DNA of 51,750 nt from NCBI GenBank assembly GCA_905235375.1, contig CAJOLH010000024.1, positions 1-51,750 on the forward strand. Reading direction: 5' to 3'. The translations under genes were made by a program, and so were the position numbers. The notes below the pieces were generated by a model, which did no database searches, was not told the origin of the DNA, and saw nothing but the letters and a program-made list of their open reading frames with translations. Positions 8,355 through 16,899 of this stretch are shown here, piece after piece (the stretch's first letter is position 1; each line of letters starts with the position of its first letter). The stretch is from an uncultured Bacteroidales bacterium (GTDB lineage: Bacteria > Bacteroidota > Bacteroidia > Bacteroidales > UBA3663).

Positions 8355-8816
8355 CGATGACCAATTTTGGCCGAAAAAGGGTATTCTTCTGCGGGAGTAT
8401 GACCTATTTTGGCCAAGAAAGGGTATGCGGAGGGTAAAGCATAACCAAAGTTGGCTAAGAAAGGGTATGCGACCGTCGGAGCATGACCAGTTTCGGCTAA
8501 GGAAGGGTATGCTACGGTTGGATAGAGCACTCTGACGGCCGACTGAGTGCTTGCTTCGATAGAAGCATGACCAATCTTGGCCAAGAAAGGGTATGCGGAG
8601 GATGGAGAATGACCAGTTTTGGCCAGGAAAGGGTATGCTGCGATTGGAAAGAGTACTCTGACGGCCAACAGAATGCTTGCTACTGTCGAAGTATAACCAA
8701 ACTTGGCCAAGAAAGGGTATGCTGCGATGGGAGCATGACCAGTTTCGGCCAAGAAAAGGTATGCCACGATAGGAGAATAACCGATCTTGGCCAATAATGG
8801 TTATGGTGCAGTTGGA
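8355..8816. repeat. 42-bp palindromic tandem array A (11 units)
   Basis: Eleven consecutive units of exactly 42 bp begin at 8355, 8397, 8439, 8481, 8523, 8565, 8607, 8649, 8691, 8733 and 8775. Read on the minus strand, a typical unit has a 28-bp imperfect palindrome ATACCC-N5-TGGCCA-N5-GGTCAT and a 14-bp linker ending in CCGC or CGCAGC. Units 8523 and 8649 instead carry the H-type core (AGCACTCTG or AGTACTCTG on the plus strand), centred on the same base step as the others. Minus-strand frames stay open across it because 42 is a multiple of 3; this alone does not show coding. Function unknown. Confidence 0.92.
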
Positions 8817-9198
8817 AATGGATCATTCTTCATTCTGAGCGAACTTCTCGTTGTGGGAGCGGACTACTAGGACTTTAAGGACATCGCTGCGCGCGAGGGT
8901 GTCGCCCTACTTTAAGAAACGCTTTGCTCTATTTATTAATTGTTTTAAAGCTTTAATCAGCAAATAGCTTGCAAAGTTTCATAGTTAACGTGTAATAATA
9001 ATCAATAACAGCAGTTTTTAGTGGATATTTAACATTTATGATTTAATTATGAACAGTGTGCATTCCACTTTGTGATCAATCACTTATTCTGAATGCGCTC
9101 CAGCCACTTTTTGTATGACTTTGACGCTGCAAAGAAGCGAGAATTCCATAACAAAGCCCTATTTTTTTATCAACATTTCGAAAATTTTGGGCAAATTA
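8817..9198. other. Non-coding gap, nothing recognised
   Basis: Sequence after the array. Position 8817-8858 may be a decayed twelfth unit, since its last bases resemble the unit end. The remainder is AT-rich, without genes. Confidence 0.4.
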
Positions 9199-9230
9199 TT
9201 TGGAGATGATGTCTGAAAACCTTATCTTTG
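9199..9230 (+). promoter_or_regulatory. Promoter for ald
   Basis: TTTG at 9199-9202, a 20-bp spacer, TATCTTTG at 9223-9230. An AAGAAAGGAAA ribosome-binding sequence lies just before the ATG at 9286. Confidence 0.7.
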
Positions 9231-9285
9231 CCGTGTGAAAGCACAAATACTTCGTAACCCTTAAAAGCTAAGAAAGGAAAATACT

Positions 9286-10392
9286 ATGAAAGTCGGAATT
9301 CCAAAAGAAATCAAGCAGGGCGAGAGCCGTGTCGGCATGACGCCCGCAGGAGTGTCAGAACTTGTGAAGCATGGGCACACCGTCTATGTGCAGCATACGG
9401 CAGGTGACGGCAGCGGTTTCCCTGATAAGGAATATGAGGAAGCTGGAGCTTCGATTCTGCCCACGATGGAGGAGGTTTATGCTGCGGCTGACATGATTGT
9501 GAAGGTCAAGGAACCCATTGCGCCCGAGTACCCATTGATACGCAAGGATCAAATCGTCTTCACCTATTTCCATTTCGCGTGCGAGCGCGAACTCACCGAT
9601 GCCATGTTGAAGAGTGGAGCCGTCTGCATCGCATACGAGACCGTGCAGAAGGCCGATCGCAGTCTGCCCCTGCTCATCCCGATGAGTGAGGTCGCAGGAC
9701 GCATGGCTACGCTCAATGGTGCCTACTATCTGCAGAAGACCAAGGGAGGCAAGGGCAAGCTCATCAGCGGCGTGCCGGGTGTGGAGCCCGCCCGCGTGCT
9801 CGTCTTGGGAGGCGGCACGGTAGGAGAGGCTGCTGCCCGTATGGCTGCAGGCCTGGGTGCCAGTGTCATCATTACTGACATCAACTTGCCACGTCTGCGT
9901 CAGCTTGGCATGGAGTTGCCGCCCAATGTTCACACCGTATATTCCACCGAACACAACATCCGCAAACTGCTGCCTACGGTCGATGTCGTTGTGGGTTCGG
10001 TGCTTATCCCAGGTGCGAAGTGTCCGCATCTGATCACTCGCGATATGCTGCAGTTGATGGAACCCGGTACGGTGCTGGTCGATGTCGCAATCGATCAGGG
10101 TGGATGCTTCGAAACCTCGCGTCCCACGACGCACGAGGATCCCGTCTATACGATTGATGGCATCATCCACTACTGCGTGGCCAACATTCCGGGAGCCGTG
10201 TCGCATACCTCGACCCTGGCGCTGACCAATGCCACCCTGCGCTATGCGCTCGCTTTGGCTGACAAGGGTTGGCAGCAGGCTTGCCGTGATGACCACTCGC
10301 TCTATCTGGGTCTCAATGTGGTGGATGGCAAGGTTACCTTCAAGGCAGTCGCCGAGGCTTTCGGCATGGAGTATGAGCCGGTGGAGCTGTAG
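9286..10392 (+). CDS. ald: Alanine dehydrogenase
   Basis: A 368-aa cytosolic enzyme interconverting L-alanine and pyruvate plus ammonia with NAD. Start MKVGIPKEIKQGESRVGMTP is typical of the AlaDH/PNT family. The key residues sit at family positions: R15, K75 (VKVKEP) and H96 (TYFHFA). A Rossmann fold follows with GGGTVGEAAARMAAGLGAS near residues 173-191 and a D-acidic residue (TDIN) to bind the NAD ribose. The PGAVSHTSTLALTNAT segment near 305-320 is also conserved. Length is normal. It is a single-gene unit; a decamer-arm repeat element separates it from the convergent phosphatase gene. Confidence 0.96.
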   Translation: MKVGIPKEIKQGESRVGMTPAGVSELVKHGHTVYVQHTAGDGSGFPDKEYEEAGASILPTMEEVYAAADMIVKVKEPIAPEYPLIRKDQIVFTYFHFACERELTDAMLKSGAVCIAYETVQKADRSLPLLIPMSEVAGRMATLNGAYYLQKTKGGKGKLISGVPGVEPARVLVLGGGTVGEAAARMAAGLGASVIITDINLPRLRQLGMELPPNVHTVYSTEHNIRKLLPTVDVVVGSVLIPGAKCPHLITRDMLQLMEPGTVLVDVAIDQGGCFETSRPTTHEDPVYTIDGIIHYCVANIPGAVSHTSTLALTNATLRYALALADKGWQQACRDDHSLYLGLNVVDGKVTFKAVAEAFGMEYEPVEL

Positions 10393-10557
10393 GGTTTTAT
10401 TAAGGGATATTTAGGGATATTTGGGGATTCTTAGGGATATTAAGGGACATTTAGGGATATTAAGGGACGATAGCTTCGACTTTTCCAGTTGTAGAAGCAG
10501 AACAAATGTCCCTAAATATCCCTTAAAATCCCTTAATATCCCTTAGAATCCCTTCAA
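10391..10557. repeat. Decamer-arm repeat element, copy 2
   Basis: Left arm: about seven 10-bp units of AGGGATATTT/AGGGATATTA type (10403-10470). Core: GGGACGATAGCTTCGAC to about 10510. Right arm: five units of TCCCTTAAAA type. The arms are inverted copies, so the whole can fold into one long hairpin. It lies between convergent genes and may terminate both. Confidence 0.85.
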
Positions 10558-10559
10558 CC

Positions 10560-12041
10560 TTACTTCATTGCCTTGGCATTGCCAATGCAGGAGTTAGGCA
10601 TCTGGATGTGAAGCATTTCGCAGATGGTGGGCGCGATATCCACGATGTAGGAGGGCTCGGAGGTCTCGCCATGATTGACGTGCCAGCCATAGAGCACGAA
10701 GGGGATGTGGGCGTCGTAGGGGTTCCACATTCCGTGAGTGGTGCCTACATAGTCGGGTTTGTCGCTCACGTTCTCCCAGCCGGCTCTGGGGACAATGAAG
10801 ATGTCGCCGCTGCGTGCAGGGTTGTAACCATTGGCGATGCGCTCGCGCAAGAGCGCTGGCATGGTTGTGGTCAGCGCTTTCTCGAAATCGACCACATAGA
10901 TGAGCTCATCGACTTTCTTGAGTTCCTCGATGAGGGCTTGCTTCACCTCGCAGAGCTTCTTGCCGCTTGCGGCGATGGCCTCATGGTTGAGATAGATGCG
11001 TCCGGCATTTTCGCCAAGGACGATATGCTCTACGCCCTGAATGTCCAGTTTGTCCATGACGGCACGTTCAATGCCTTTCATCTTGTCCCACATCTCCAGT
11101 CCGCCCGAAGGGATGTTGTGAGCTTTCATCACATTGGGATTGTGGGCAGCGCCGTGGTCGGCCGAGAGGAACATGAGGTAGTTGCCCTTGCCTACTTTCT
11201 GATCGAGCACGTTGAAGAAGTTGGCCAGCTGGCGGTCGAGTTCCATATAGGCAGCGTAGTTTTCGGGGCCGCGTGTGCCAATGGCATGGCCGATGACGTC
11301 GGTCGAAGAGATGCTGATGGCGAGCATGTCGGTGATGTCGTCCTGACCCATCTGCTCGTTCTCAAGGGCGGCGATGGCCATCTGGAAGGTCTTGGTGATG
11401 CCTTCGGGCGAGCGCTTGATATCGAAGCCAGGTTCCGTACGAATCTTATTGTTGGTCTGCTTGACCCATTCGGGCAGCTCATTCATGTAGTAGGTTGAGC
11501 TGACGAAATGGCCAGCAGAACCATCCCACCAGTAGGCAGCATCGGCACCATGTCCGGCAGGCAGGATGGCAGCGCGGTCCTTCAAGGCTACGCCGATGAC
11601 CTTGGCCTTGTAGTCGGTGGCAATTTTCAGCACATCGCCAATACCCGAGGCCAGATTATTGCGAGGAGACATCTGTCCTTCCTTGCTGTCGGAACCAACA
11701 CTCTGCACCGTCTCGTCGCCGCAGCAATAGGTGTGCTTGCCGTTGATAAAGAAATCGTTGCCGCAGATGCCGTGCAAGGCAGGTGTCGTGCCTGTATAGA
11801 TGCTGGTGTGACCGATGGCGGTCACGGTAGGCACGTAGTTGATCATGGTGTTCTCGAAGCTGAAGCCCTCATCGACGAGACGGCGGAGTCCTCCTTCGCC
11901 ATATTGGTCATAATAATAGTAGAGGTAGTCCCAGCGCATCTGGTCCACCACAAGACCTACCACAAGTTTGGGCCGCTGAATCTCGGCCATTGCTGACACG
12001 CATACCAGCGCAGCAACAATCAGTGTAAACAGTTTTCTCAT
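10560..12041 (-). CDS. PafA-like alkaline phosphatase
   Basis: A 493-aa exported phosphomonoesterase of the alkaline phosphatase superfamily, periplasmic or outer-membrane associated. Signal peptide is MRKLFTLIVAALVCVSAMA. Metal-binding D33 lies in VVDQMRWD. The nucleophile Thr lies in PTVTAIGHTS (71-80). K154-x-R156 in VALKDRAAILPAG is the substrate-binding pair that marks PafA-type enzymes rather than diesterases. DVIGHAIGTRG and SADHGA supply further metal ligands. This group releases phosphate irrespective of phosphate status in characterised members. The gene shares its upstream region with the divergent GH43 gene. Confidence 0.9.
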   Translation of the reverse strand: MRKLFTLIVAALVCVSAMAEIQRPKLVVGLVVDQMRWDYLYYYYDQYGEGGLRRLVDEGFSFENTMINYVPTVTAIGHTSIYTGTTPALHGICGNDFFINGKHTYCCGDETVQSVGSDSKEGQMSPRNNLASGIGDVLKIATDYKAKVIGVALKDRAAILPAGHGADAAYWWDGSAGHFVSSTYYMNELPEWVKQTNNKIRTEPGFDIKRSPEGITKTFQMAIAALENEQMGQDDITDMLAISISSTDVIGHAIGTRGPENYAAYMELDRQLANFFNVLDQKVGKGNYLMFLSADHGAAHNPNVMKAHNIPSGGLEMWDKMKGIERAVMDKLDIQGVEHIVLGENAGRIYLNHEAIAASGKKLCEVKQALIEELKKVDELIYVVDFEKALTTTMPALLRERIANGYNPARSGDIFIVPRAGWENVSDKPDYVGTTHGMWNPYDAHIPFVLYGWHVNHGETSEPSYIVDIAPTICEMLHIQMPNSCIGNAKAMK

Positions 12042-12142
12042 ATCTTTTGGAATTATAGGGTTATAATTTTTCTATAATTTTGAGCTCTGCGGCCCCTTTG
12101 TTATTATCCGCTTTTGTTTTCGATTTCTCGAAATGCTCGCTG

Positions 12143-12173
12143 CAAAATTACTGACTTTTTTCGATTTTTCCAA
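12143..12173 (-). promoter_or_regulatory. Promoter for the PafA-like gene
   Basis: Minus-strand TAATTTTG (12150-12143) with TTTG (12173-12170) 19 bp upstream. Confidence 0.55.
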
Positions 12174-12189
12174 ATATTTTGCACGAAAA

Positions 12190-12221
12190 TTTGTTTTTGC
12201 AAAAAAAACTGTCTATCTTTG
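12190..12221 (+). promoter_or_regulatory. Promoter for the GH43 gene
   Basis: TTTG at 12190-12193, a 20-bp spacer, TATCTTTG at 12214-12221. It lies back to back with the phosphatase promoter. Confidence 0.65.
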
Positions 12222-12269
12222 CGCTGACAAATAATGCCTTTGCAACATTCAACATTTTCATTGCACCCT

Positions 12270-13877
12270 ATGAAAACCATTTCCCGACTTCTCTTGGTGA
12301 GCATGACGTTCCTGGCAGCAGCCAGTATTTTTGCGCAGAATCCTTACCTGCCCCTGTGGGAGTTTATTCCCGATGGTGAACCCTACGTCTTCGAGGATCC
12401 AGACAATCCGGGACAGTATCGCGTATATGTTTATGGTTCGCATGACAATCTGGTCACGATGTACTGTGGCCTGGATCAGGTTGTTTGGTCAGCATCTGTC
12501 GATGACCTGCGCCATTGGCGCTACGATGGAGTGATTTTCGAATCGAAGCAAGATGCGCAGGGCAAGAATCTGCATCCCGATGGCAAGGGCGATGTCCTTT
12601 TTGCCCCCGATGTCAACGAGGTGATTGGCAAGGATAGCACGAAGACCTATTACCTTTATCCGAACAATCAGGCAGGAGGTCGACAGACGATGGTGGCGCG
12701 GTCGAGCCGTCCGGACGGGCCTTTTGAGGTTTGCAACTGGAGTCCCGACCATCCGACACAGACTGTTGGCATACTGGGCTTTGACCCGGCTGTCTTTACC
12801 GACACCGATGGACGCACCTACGCCTATTGGGGCTTTGGCCAATCGAATGGAGCAGAGCTTGACCCTGCTACGATGGCTACGGTGAAGCCGGGAACTCAGA
12901 TTGTCGAAAACATGATTCCAGGTTACCGTCAGGACCATACCTATCGTTTCTTTGAAGCCTCGTCGATGCGCAAGATTGAGGACAAGTACGTCTTCATCTA
13001 TAGCCGTGTGACCAATGATGGGGAGGATGGTCTCCCAGGCTGCAACTATACGTTGGCCTATTGCTATGGCAACAGTCCGCTCGGACCTTGGACTTACGGA
13101 GGCACCATCATCGATGGACGCGGCAAGGAGCATCGTCCCGATGGCTGCACAGTGGCCACCGCCACCCCGTTCGGCAATACGCATGGAAGCATCTGCAAGA
13201 TAGGCGACCAGTGGTACGTGTTCTATCATCGTCAGGCTGGCACCGACGAGTATGGGCGTCAGGCCATGGTGGCACCCATCCGTGTCGAGGTGGTGAGCGG
13301 GGAAGATGGTTATGTGCGCATCTCCGAAGCCGAGTTCACTTCCGAGGGTTTCCTTACGGAGGGGCTTGATCCCTACGAGACCTATCCCGCTGGAATCGCA
13401 TGCTACTATATGGGGCCGGAGCCCGCTACGCAGGATTATCCCAACGTTCATTATTCGGGGTCGCATACTGCGATTGTGCGCAACCAGTACGATGGAACAT
13501 CCGATCCCTATACTGTCGGCATGAATCGTTGCCCGATGGTCAACAATACGGCAGGTTCGGTCGTAGGCTACAAGTATTATTATTTCGGCAGGACATTCGG
13601 ACAAGCGGGTCTGCAACTTGTGCTCGACTATACACCCGATGGCACCTCAGGTGCAATCGACTTCTTCCTCGACCGCCCGACGGAAGCTGAGGGCGGTGTG
13701 CATCTTGCTACGCTTCTTGTGGAAGGCGAGGGCATAGGTCAGCCTACCACTGCCAATATTGAACTGGAACAACTGAAGTACTACAATGGGAAGCATGCCC
13801 TTTTCCTCGTTTTCAGTTCGGAGATAGCGAAACAATCCATTTGCCAACTCAATTACCTGCATTTTGAGAAGAAATAA
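12270..13877 (+). CDS. Glycoside hydrolase family 43-like enzyme
   Basis: A 535-aa exported enzyme with signal peptide MKTISRLLLVSMTFLAAASIFAQ. Residues about 30-340 fit a five-bladed propeller of GH43: DGEPYVFED (D35 as candidate catalytic base), FAPDV, GFDPAVFTDTDGRTYAYWG and a late HGSICKIGDQWYVFYHR segment. About 360-535 looks like a CBM6-type jelly roll. Likely substrates are arabinose- or xylose-containing glycans; the subfamily cannot be told. The ATG at 12270 is preferred over 12234 because it begins the signal peptide. The transporter gene follows after 10 bp, so the two may be cotranscribed. Confidence 0.85.
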   Translation: MKTISRLLLVSMTFLAAASIFAQNPYLPLWEFIPDGEPYVFEDPDNPGQYRVYVYGSHDNLVTMYCGLDQVVWSASVDDLRHWRYDGVIFESKQDAQGKNLHPDGKGDVLFAPDVNEVIGKDSTKTYYLYPNNQAGGRQTMVARSSRPDGPFEVCNWSPDHPTQTVGILGFDPAVFTDTDGRTYAYWGFGQSNGAELDPATMATVKPGTQIVENMIPGYRQDHTYRFFEASSMRKIEDKYVFIYSRVTNDGEDGLPGCNYTLAYCYGNSPLGPWTYGGTIIDGRGKEHRPDGCTVATATPFGNTHGSICKIGDQWYVFYHRQAGTDEYGRQAMVAPIRVEVVSGEDGYVRISEAEFTSEGFLTEGLDPYETYPAGIACYYMGPEPATQDYPNVHYSGSHTAIVRNQYDGTSDPYTVGMNRCPMVNNTAGSVVGYKYYYFGRTFGQAGLQLVLDYTPDGTSGAIDFFLDRPTEAEGGVHLATLLVEGEGIGQPTTANIELEQLKYYNGKHALFLVFSSEIAKQSICQLNYLHFEKK

Positions 13878-13887
13878 ATAGCGATTG

Positions 13888-14739
13888 ATGAACAGCATAC
13901 TAATTGTTTTGCCGATTCTTACCCTGCTGATGTTCGACTTGGGACTCACTCTGCGTCCCAACGACTTCATGCTGGTGTTCAAGCAGCCGAAGGCCATTCT
14001 GCTGGGCCTTGCCGGTCAGCTGATTGTTCTTCCTCTCATTGCCTTTGCCTTGGCTGGGATGTTCCATCTGACCCCCTTGTTCTACATTGGCGTAGTGCTC
14101 ATCGCCTGCTGTCCAGGAGGTTCGTCGAGCAACGTCTTCTCGATGCTGGCCAAGGGCGATGTCGCTCTGTCGGTGTCGCTCACGGCGCTCAGTTCGATTA
14201 TTACGCTTTTCACAGTGCCTCTCATTCTTGGTTGGACCACGATGCAGGTGGGCGAGGCGGTGGGCATCAGTCTGCCTGTCGGGAATCTGCTGTTGCAGAA
14301 CCTCGTCACCATGCTCATCCCCATCCTGTTGGGTATTGGTGTGAATGATTTCTGGCCGGTGGTTGCAACGCGTATGGAACGCGTGCTCTCGAAGATTGCC
14401 TTCCCTGCGCTGATGCTTTTGGCGGGCATCTTCTTCGTGCAGCATCATGCCACCATCGCCGACAATTTCGGTGTCCTTGGCTTCTGCCTTACGGCTTTGA
14501 TACTCCTTGCTATTGGAGTGTCCTGGTTGGCGGGACATCTGTGTGGGCTTGAAGTGCGTGAGAAGCGTACCATCGTCATCGAGGTGGGTATGCAGAATGC
14601 TGCGCAAGCCATAGCCATTGCTTCCAGTCCTTTCATCTTCAACAATGTGGTCATCGCCATACCCGCCATCATCTACGCGCTGATGATGAATGTCGTCCTG
14701 CTCACCTACGTCGGGATTATCATCAAGCGAAGGAAATAA
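13888..14739 (+). CDS. BASS-family (bile acid:sodium symporter-like) transporter
   Basis: A 283-aa integral membrane protein with about nine hydrophobic segments. The family pattern is clear: an early FDLGLTLRPNDF, then VLIACCPGGSSSNVFSMLAKGD, the sodium-site segment of this family, and later EVGMQNAAQAIAIASS. It likely imports an organic anion with sodium; the substrate need not be bile acid. The ATG at 13888 is taken over an adjacent TTG. It sits 10 bp after the GH43 gene, so uptake of a degradation-related compound is conceivable but unproven. A strong hairpin follows at 14872. Confidence 0.9.
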   Translation: MNSILIVLPILTLLMFDLGLTLRPNDFMLVFKQPKAILLGLAGQLIVLPLIAFALAGMFHLTPLFYIGVVLIACCPGGSSSNVFSMLAKGDVALSVSLTALSSIITLFTVPLILGWTTMQVGEAVGISLPVGNLLLQNLVTMLIPILLGIGVNDFWPVVATRMERVLSKIAFPALMLLAGIFFVQHHATIADNFGVLGFCLTALILLAIGVSWLAGHLCGLEVREKRTIVIEVGMQNAAQAIAIASSPFIFNNVVIAIPAIIYALMMNVVLLTYVGIIIKRRK

Positions 14740-14871
14740 GTCTCGATTGATGGCACTTGCCTATATGCCGGTTTCCTGCATCATTCGCTATGCGCGCGCT
14801 TGCCGCCACCAGGTCGAGACCTTCGACAAGGTCTGAGCCAACCCTTCGAAATAGCATAACATCGAAATACA

Positions 14872-14903
14872 CAAAGAGTCCCGACGTGTGTCGGGGCTCT
14901 TTG
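14872..14903 (+). terminator. Hairpin, probable terminator of the BASS gene
   Basis: 14-bp arms CAAAGAGTCCCGAC and GTCGGGGCTCTTTG with a GTGT loop and one mismatch or G-U. No T run follows, so termination is inferred from position and stem strength. Confidence 0.65.
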
Positions 14904-14944
14904 CGAAGACACTATTGGAACCATCCAATCAGTTTCTTTTCCCC

Positions 14945-15133
14945 CTATTCCTCCATTCCATGCCATGCAGATTCACAATAGGTCTGACCGTCATCAATAT
15001 CATCTTCTTCTCTTGGGGTATTGGGGTGATTTTTTCTCCAATTCCAAATAATTTCAAAATGTTCATTCCTTTCTTTTTTGTTTCGTTCGACATTATTTAT
15101 TATTTTTCTCTCTATTCCCAAGACTGTGTTCAT
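14945..15133 (-). CDS. Possible small protein of 62 aa, unknown
   Basis: A minus-strand frame starting MNTVLGIERK and ending ESAWHGMEE, highly charged (many Lys, Glu, Asn), without signal or membrane segment. Support for a real gene: a textbook promoter at 15190-15221 reads into it, and an AGGAG-like sequence lies about 11 bases before the ATG at 15133. An alternative ATG at 15163 would give 72 aa. It sits 3' of the AAA15 ATPase gene on the same strand, but with its own promoter. I do not recognise the sequence. It could be a partner or inhibitor of the ATPase, or a chance frame in AT-rich DNA. Confidence 0.4.
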   Translation of the reverse strand: MNTVLGIERKIINNVERNKKERNEHFEIIWNWRKNHPNTPREEDDIDDGQTYCESAWHGMEE

Positions 15134-15189
15134 CAGAAGAATTCTCCTATTCCAAATCTTCATCAGCCAAGCTGCTTGTTTTCTGAGTG

Positions 15190-15221
15190 CAAATATATAA
15201 CACTTCTCCCTTATTCGCAAA
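15190..15221 (-). promoter_or_regulatory. Promoter inside the ATPase-BASS gap
   Basis: Minus-strand TTTG (15221-15218), a 20-bp spacer, TATATTTG (15197-15190): a full consensus match. It reads toward 14945 and away from the ATPase gene. Confidence 0.65.
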
Positions 15222-15341
15222 CAAAATTCGAATAAAGTGAAAAATTAACGTAAAATATTGTGTTGAATTGTTGATTTGATAAATGTAAATATCAAATCGG
15301 GTGAAAAATCACGCGAAATGGTTTTGATATAGGCGATATTG

Positions 15342-16691
15342 TCAGAATTCCTGATAGAAACTCAGAGTGGTTGCTTCATCTTCTTCACGACCTATTTCTT
15401 CTTCAAGTTCTTCGTTGTAGGAATTCAGGAAACTCATTGTGTGATGCACATACTTTTTCTTCAAGATTCTTGTCACACCATCTGCTCCCTTTTGGAATTT
15501 TCGTACGGCATCCTGTCGGATGAACCTGCTGTCGAAGAGAATCAGGTCATGGGTCGCTACAAATAGTTGACACTCTCTATCGGCAGCCAGCGACAGATAC
15601 ATCTTTAATATAAATTCTACTGCTTTCGAGTGCATCAGACGTTCAAATTCATCGACGCAGGCACTCTTCTTGCCTATAGCAATGTCATAAAGCACAATTC
15701 CGAGTTTGATGATTTGTTTAATTCCGTCAGATTCCGGATCAAAGTCGAGCGAACGATAGACTGTCATGTATTCTGTTGGCTCATCCTCCTTTGTTTTGGG
15801 CAATTCGGTCTGCAATTCGTGGACGAATTTCACTACCTTCTGTTTCAGGCTTCCGTTGGGATATTGTTGTTGCAAAACGTTTTTCACGATGTCAGGAGTC
15901 TCGGTCTTGATAAGGTCATTGAGATTGATGCTCACCTCTTCTATGCGGTAATCTACAATTTTCGAGCCTACGTCCTTCAGTAGTTGTGTAAGCAGCTCCT
16001 TGATCTTGGCATCTCTCTCAGGGTCTCCCGACGATAATTTCTCAGCCAACGAAATATTTGCCTTATGTACGATACTTAGGCGGTTTACAAAATAGTCATA
16101 ATTGATTTTCAGTTGTTTGCTTTCCAGGTTCAGCGAGCCGAATGTGGCGAGCACAGTCGCATTGTTCCAAAGATTAATTTCCAGGTCATGCTGATCTGAT
16201 TCACTCAGGTCGCAGGCGTTTCCGAAATTGATCTTTATGGTTTCGGTCTCCTTGTCGTATTTTCTGCTATAGATCTTTTGTCCACGCCCCTTGATCTTCA
16301 GCTCCTCTTCCTCGATGCGTTCACGCGATATTTTGATGTTATAGATATAATTGACATCATCAATGAAGTAAGACAACTCAAGTTCCGAATTCTGCTCTCT
16401 TGATTCAATGTCGAGCAGGAATGGCTGGTAATCGGGTTGGATAATGGGTAATTGCGGCTTGACTGTAGCCTTTTCTTTCAGGTATTCTATGCCATTAAGC
16501 ATTTTGGTCTTGCCTGCTCCATTCAGGCCAACACCAATCAAAAGTTTTAATATTCTTTTCCCATCAATCTCCTTAAACCATGACAAAGGCAGGTCGTTGT
16601 TTGGTCCGGCTTCTTTGCGGGAAGCAACAAACGACAAGATGGCTTCATCACGGTAAGACTTGAAATTTTTAACTTTAAAATATTCTATCAT
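15342..16691 (-). CDS. AAA15/OLD-like ATPase, possible defence protein
   Basis: A 449-aa cytosolic ATPase of the AAA15 (AAA_21) group. It starts MIEYFKVKNFKSYRDEAIL, the usual SMC/OLD-like first strand. Walker A is G55-L-N-G-A-G-K-T62. The ESDGIKQIIKL segment fits the ABC-type signature. Walker B is CVDEFE (D347, E348), and H381 in ATHDLILFD is the switch histidine. No TOPRIM nuclease domain is visible, so it is not a complete OLD nuclease. Such ATPases often act in abortive infection, usually beside RloB or another toxin; no such neighbour is recognisable. The gene is more AT-rich than its neighbours, which suggests acquisition. Confidence 0.85.
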   Translation of the reverse strand: MIEYFKVKNFKSYRDEAILSFVASRKEAGPNNDLPLSWFKEIDGKRILKLLIGVGLNGAGKTKMLNGIEYLKEKATVKPQLPIIQPDYQPFLLDIESREQNSELELSYFIDDVNYIYNIKISRERIEEEELKIKGRGQKIYSRKYDKETETIKINFGNACDLSESDQHDLEINLWNNATVLATFGSLNLESKQLKINYDYFVNRLSIVHKANISLAEKLSSGDPERDAKIKELLTQLLKDVGSKIVDYRIEEVSINLNDLIKTETPDIVKNVLQQQYPNGSLKQKVVKFVHELQTELPKTKEDEPTEYMTVYRSLDFDPESDGIKQIIKLGIVLYDIAIGKKSACVDEFERLMHSKAVEFILKMYLSLAADRECQLFVATHDLILFDSRFIRQDAVRKFQKGADGVTRILKKKYVHHTMSFLNSYNEELEEEIGREEDEATTLSFYQEF

Positions 16692-16736
16692 AAAAATTGC
16701 TTATTAGTTAGCTCATTTTTCGGTGACAAAGATACG

Positions 16737-16769
16737 AGATTTTTTTGTTTTTTACCAAAAAATGTGCTA
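16737..16769 (-). promoter_or_regulatory. Promoter for the AAA15 ATPase gene
   Basis: Minus-strand TATCTTTG (16744-16737) with TTTG (16769-16766) 21 bp upstream. Confidence 0.6.
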
Positions 16770-16787
16770 TAAATTTGCGCCAACGGT
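16754..16787 (+). promoter_or_regulatory. Divergent plus-strand promoter-like sequence
   Basis: TTTG at 16754-16757 and TAAATTTG at 16780-16787, spacer 22 bp. It overlaps the ATPase promoter and reads into a hairpin-rich gap and then antisense to the sigma-factor gene. Confidence 0.35.
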
Positions 16788-16855
16788 GAAAATCGCACGG
16801 ATTTCGTGCAATGCACTTTACATTTTGTGCATTTATCCTGACATTTCCCACTCTA

Positions 16856-16899
16856 CACGAACCATGTTTAATAGGTCATTCCCTTATTCATGGTTCGTG
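16856..16899. repeat. Inverted repeat downstream of the sigma-factor gene
   Basis: Perfect 11-bp arms CACGAACCATG and CATGGTTCGTG separated by 22 bp. There is no T run on either strand. It may end rpoD transcription or form part of an RNA from the plus-strand promoter. Smaller inverted repeats (GCACG/CGTGC near 16796-16810) lie just upstream. Confidence 0.6.

Noticed and set aside
8255..8794. 179-aa minus-strand frame with 14-residue repeats (AYPFLAKIGH type) across array A
   Set aside because: The frame is open because the 42-bp unit is a multiple of 3 without stops. No signal, promoter or ribosome site supports it, and conservation follows DNA palindromes rather than codons.
12489..13616. 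375-aa minus-strand frame antisense to the GH43 gene
   Set aside because: Shadow frame; the plus-strand enzyme has clear motifs, a signal peptide and a promoter.
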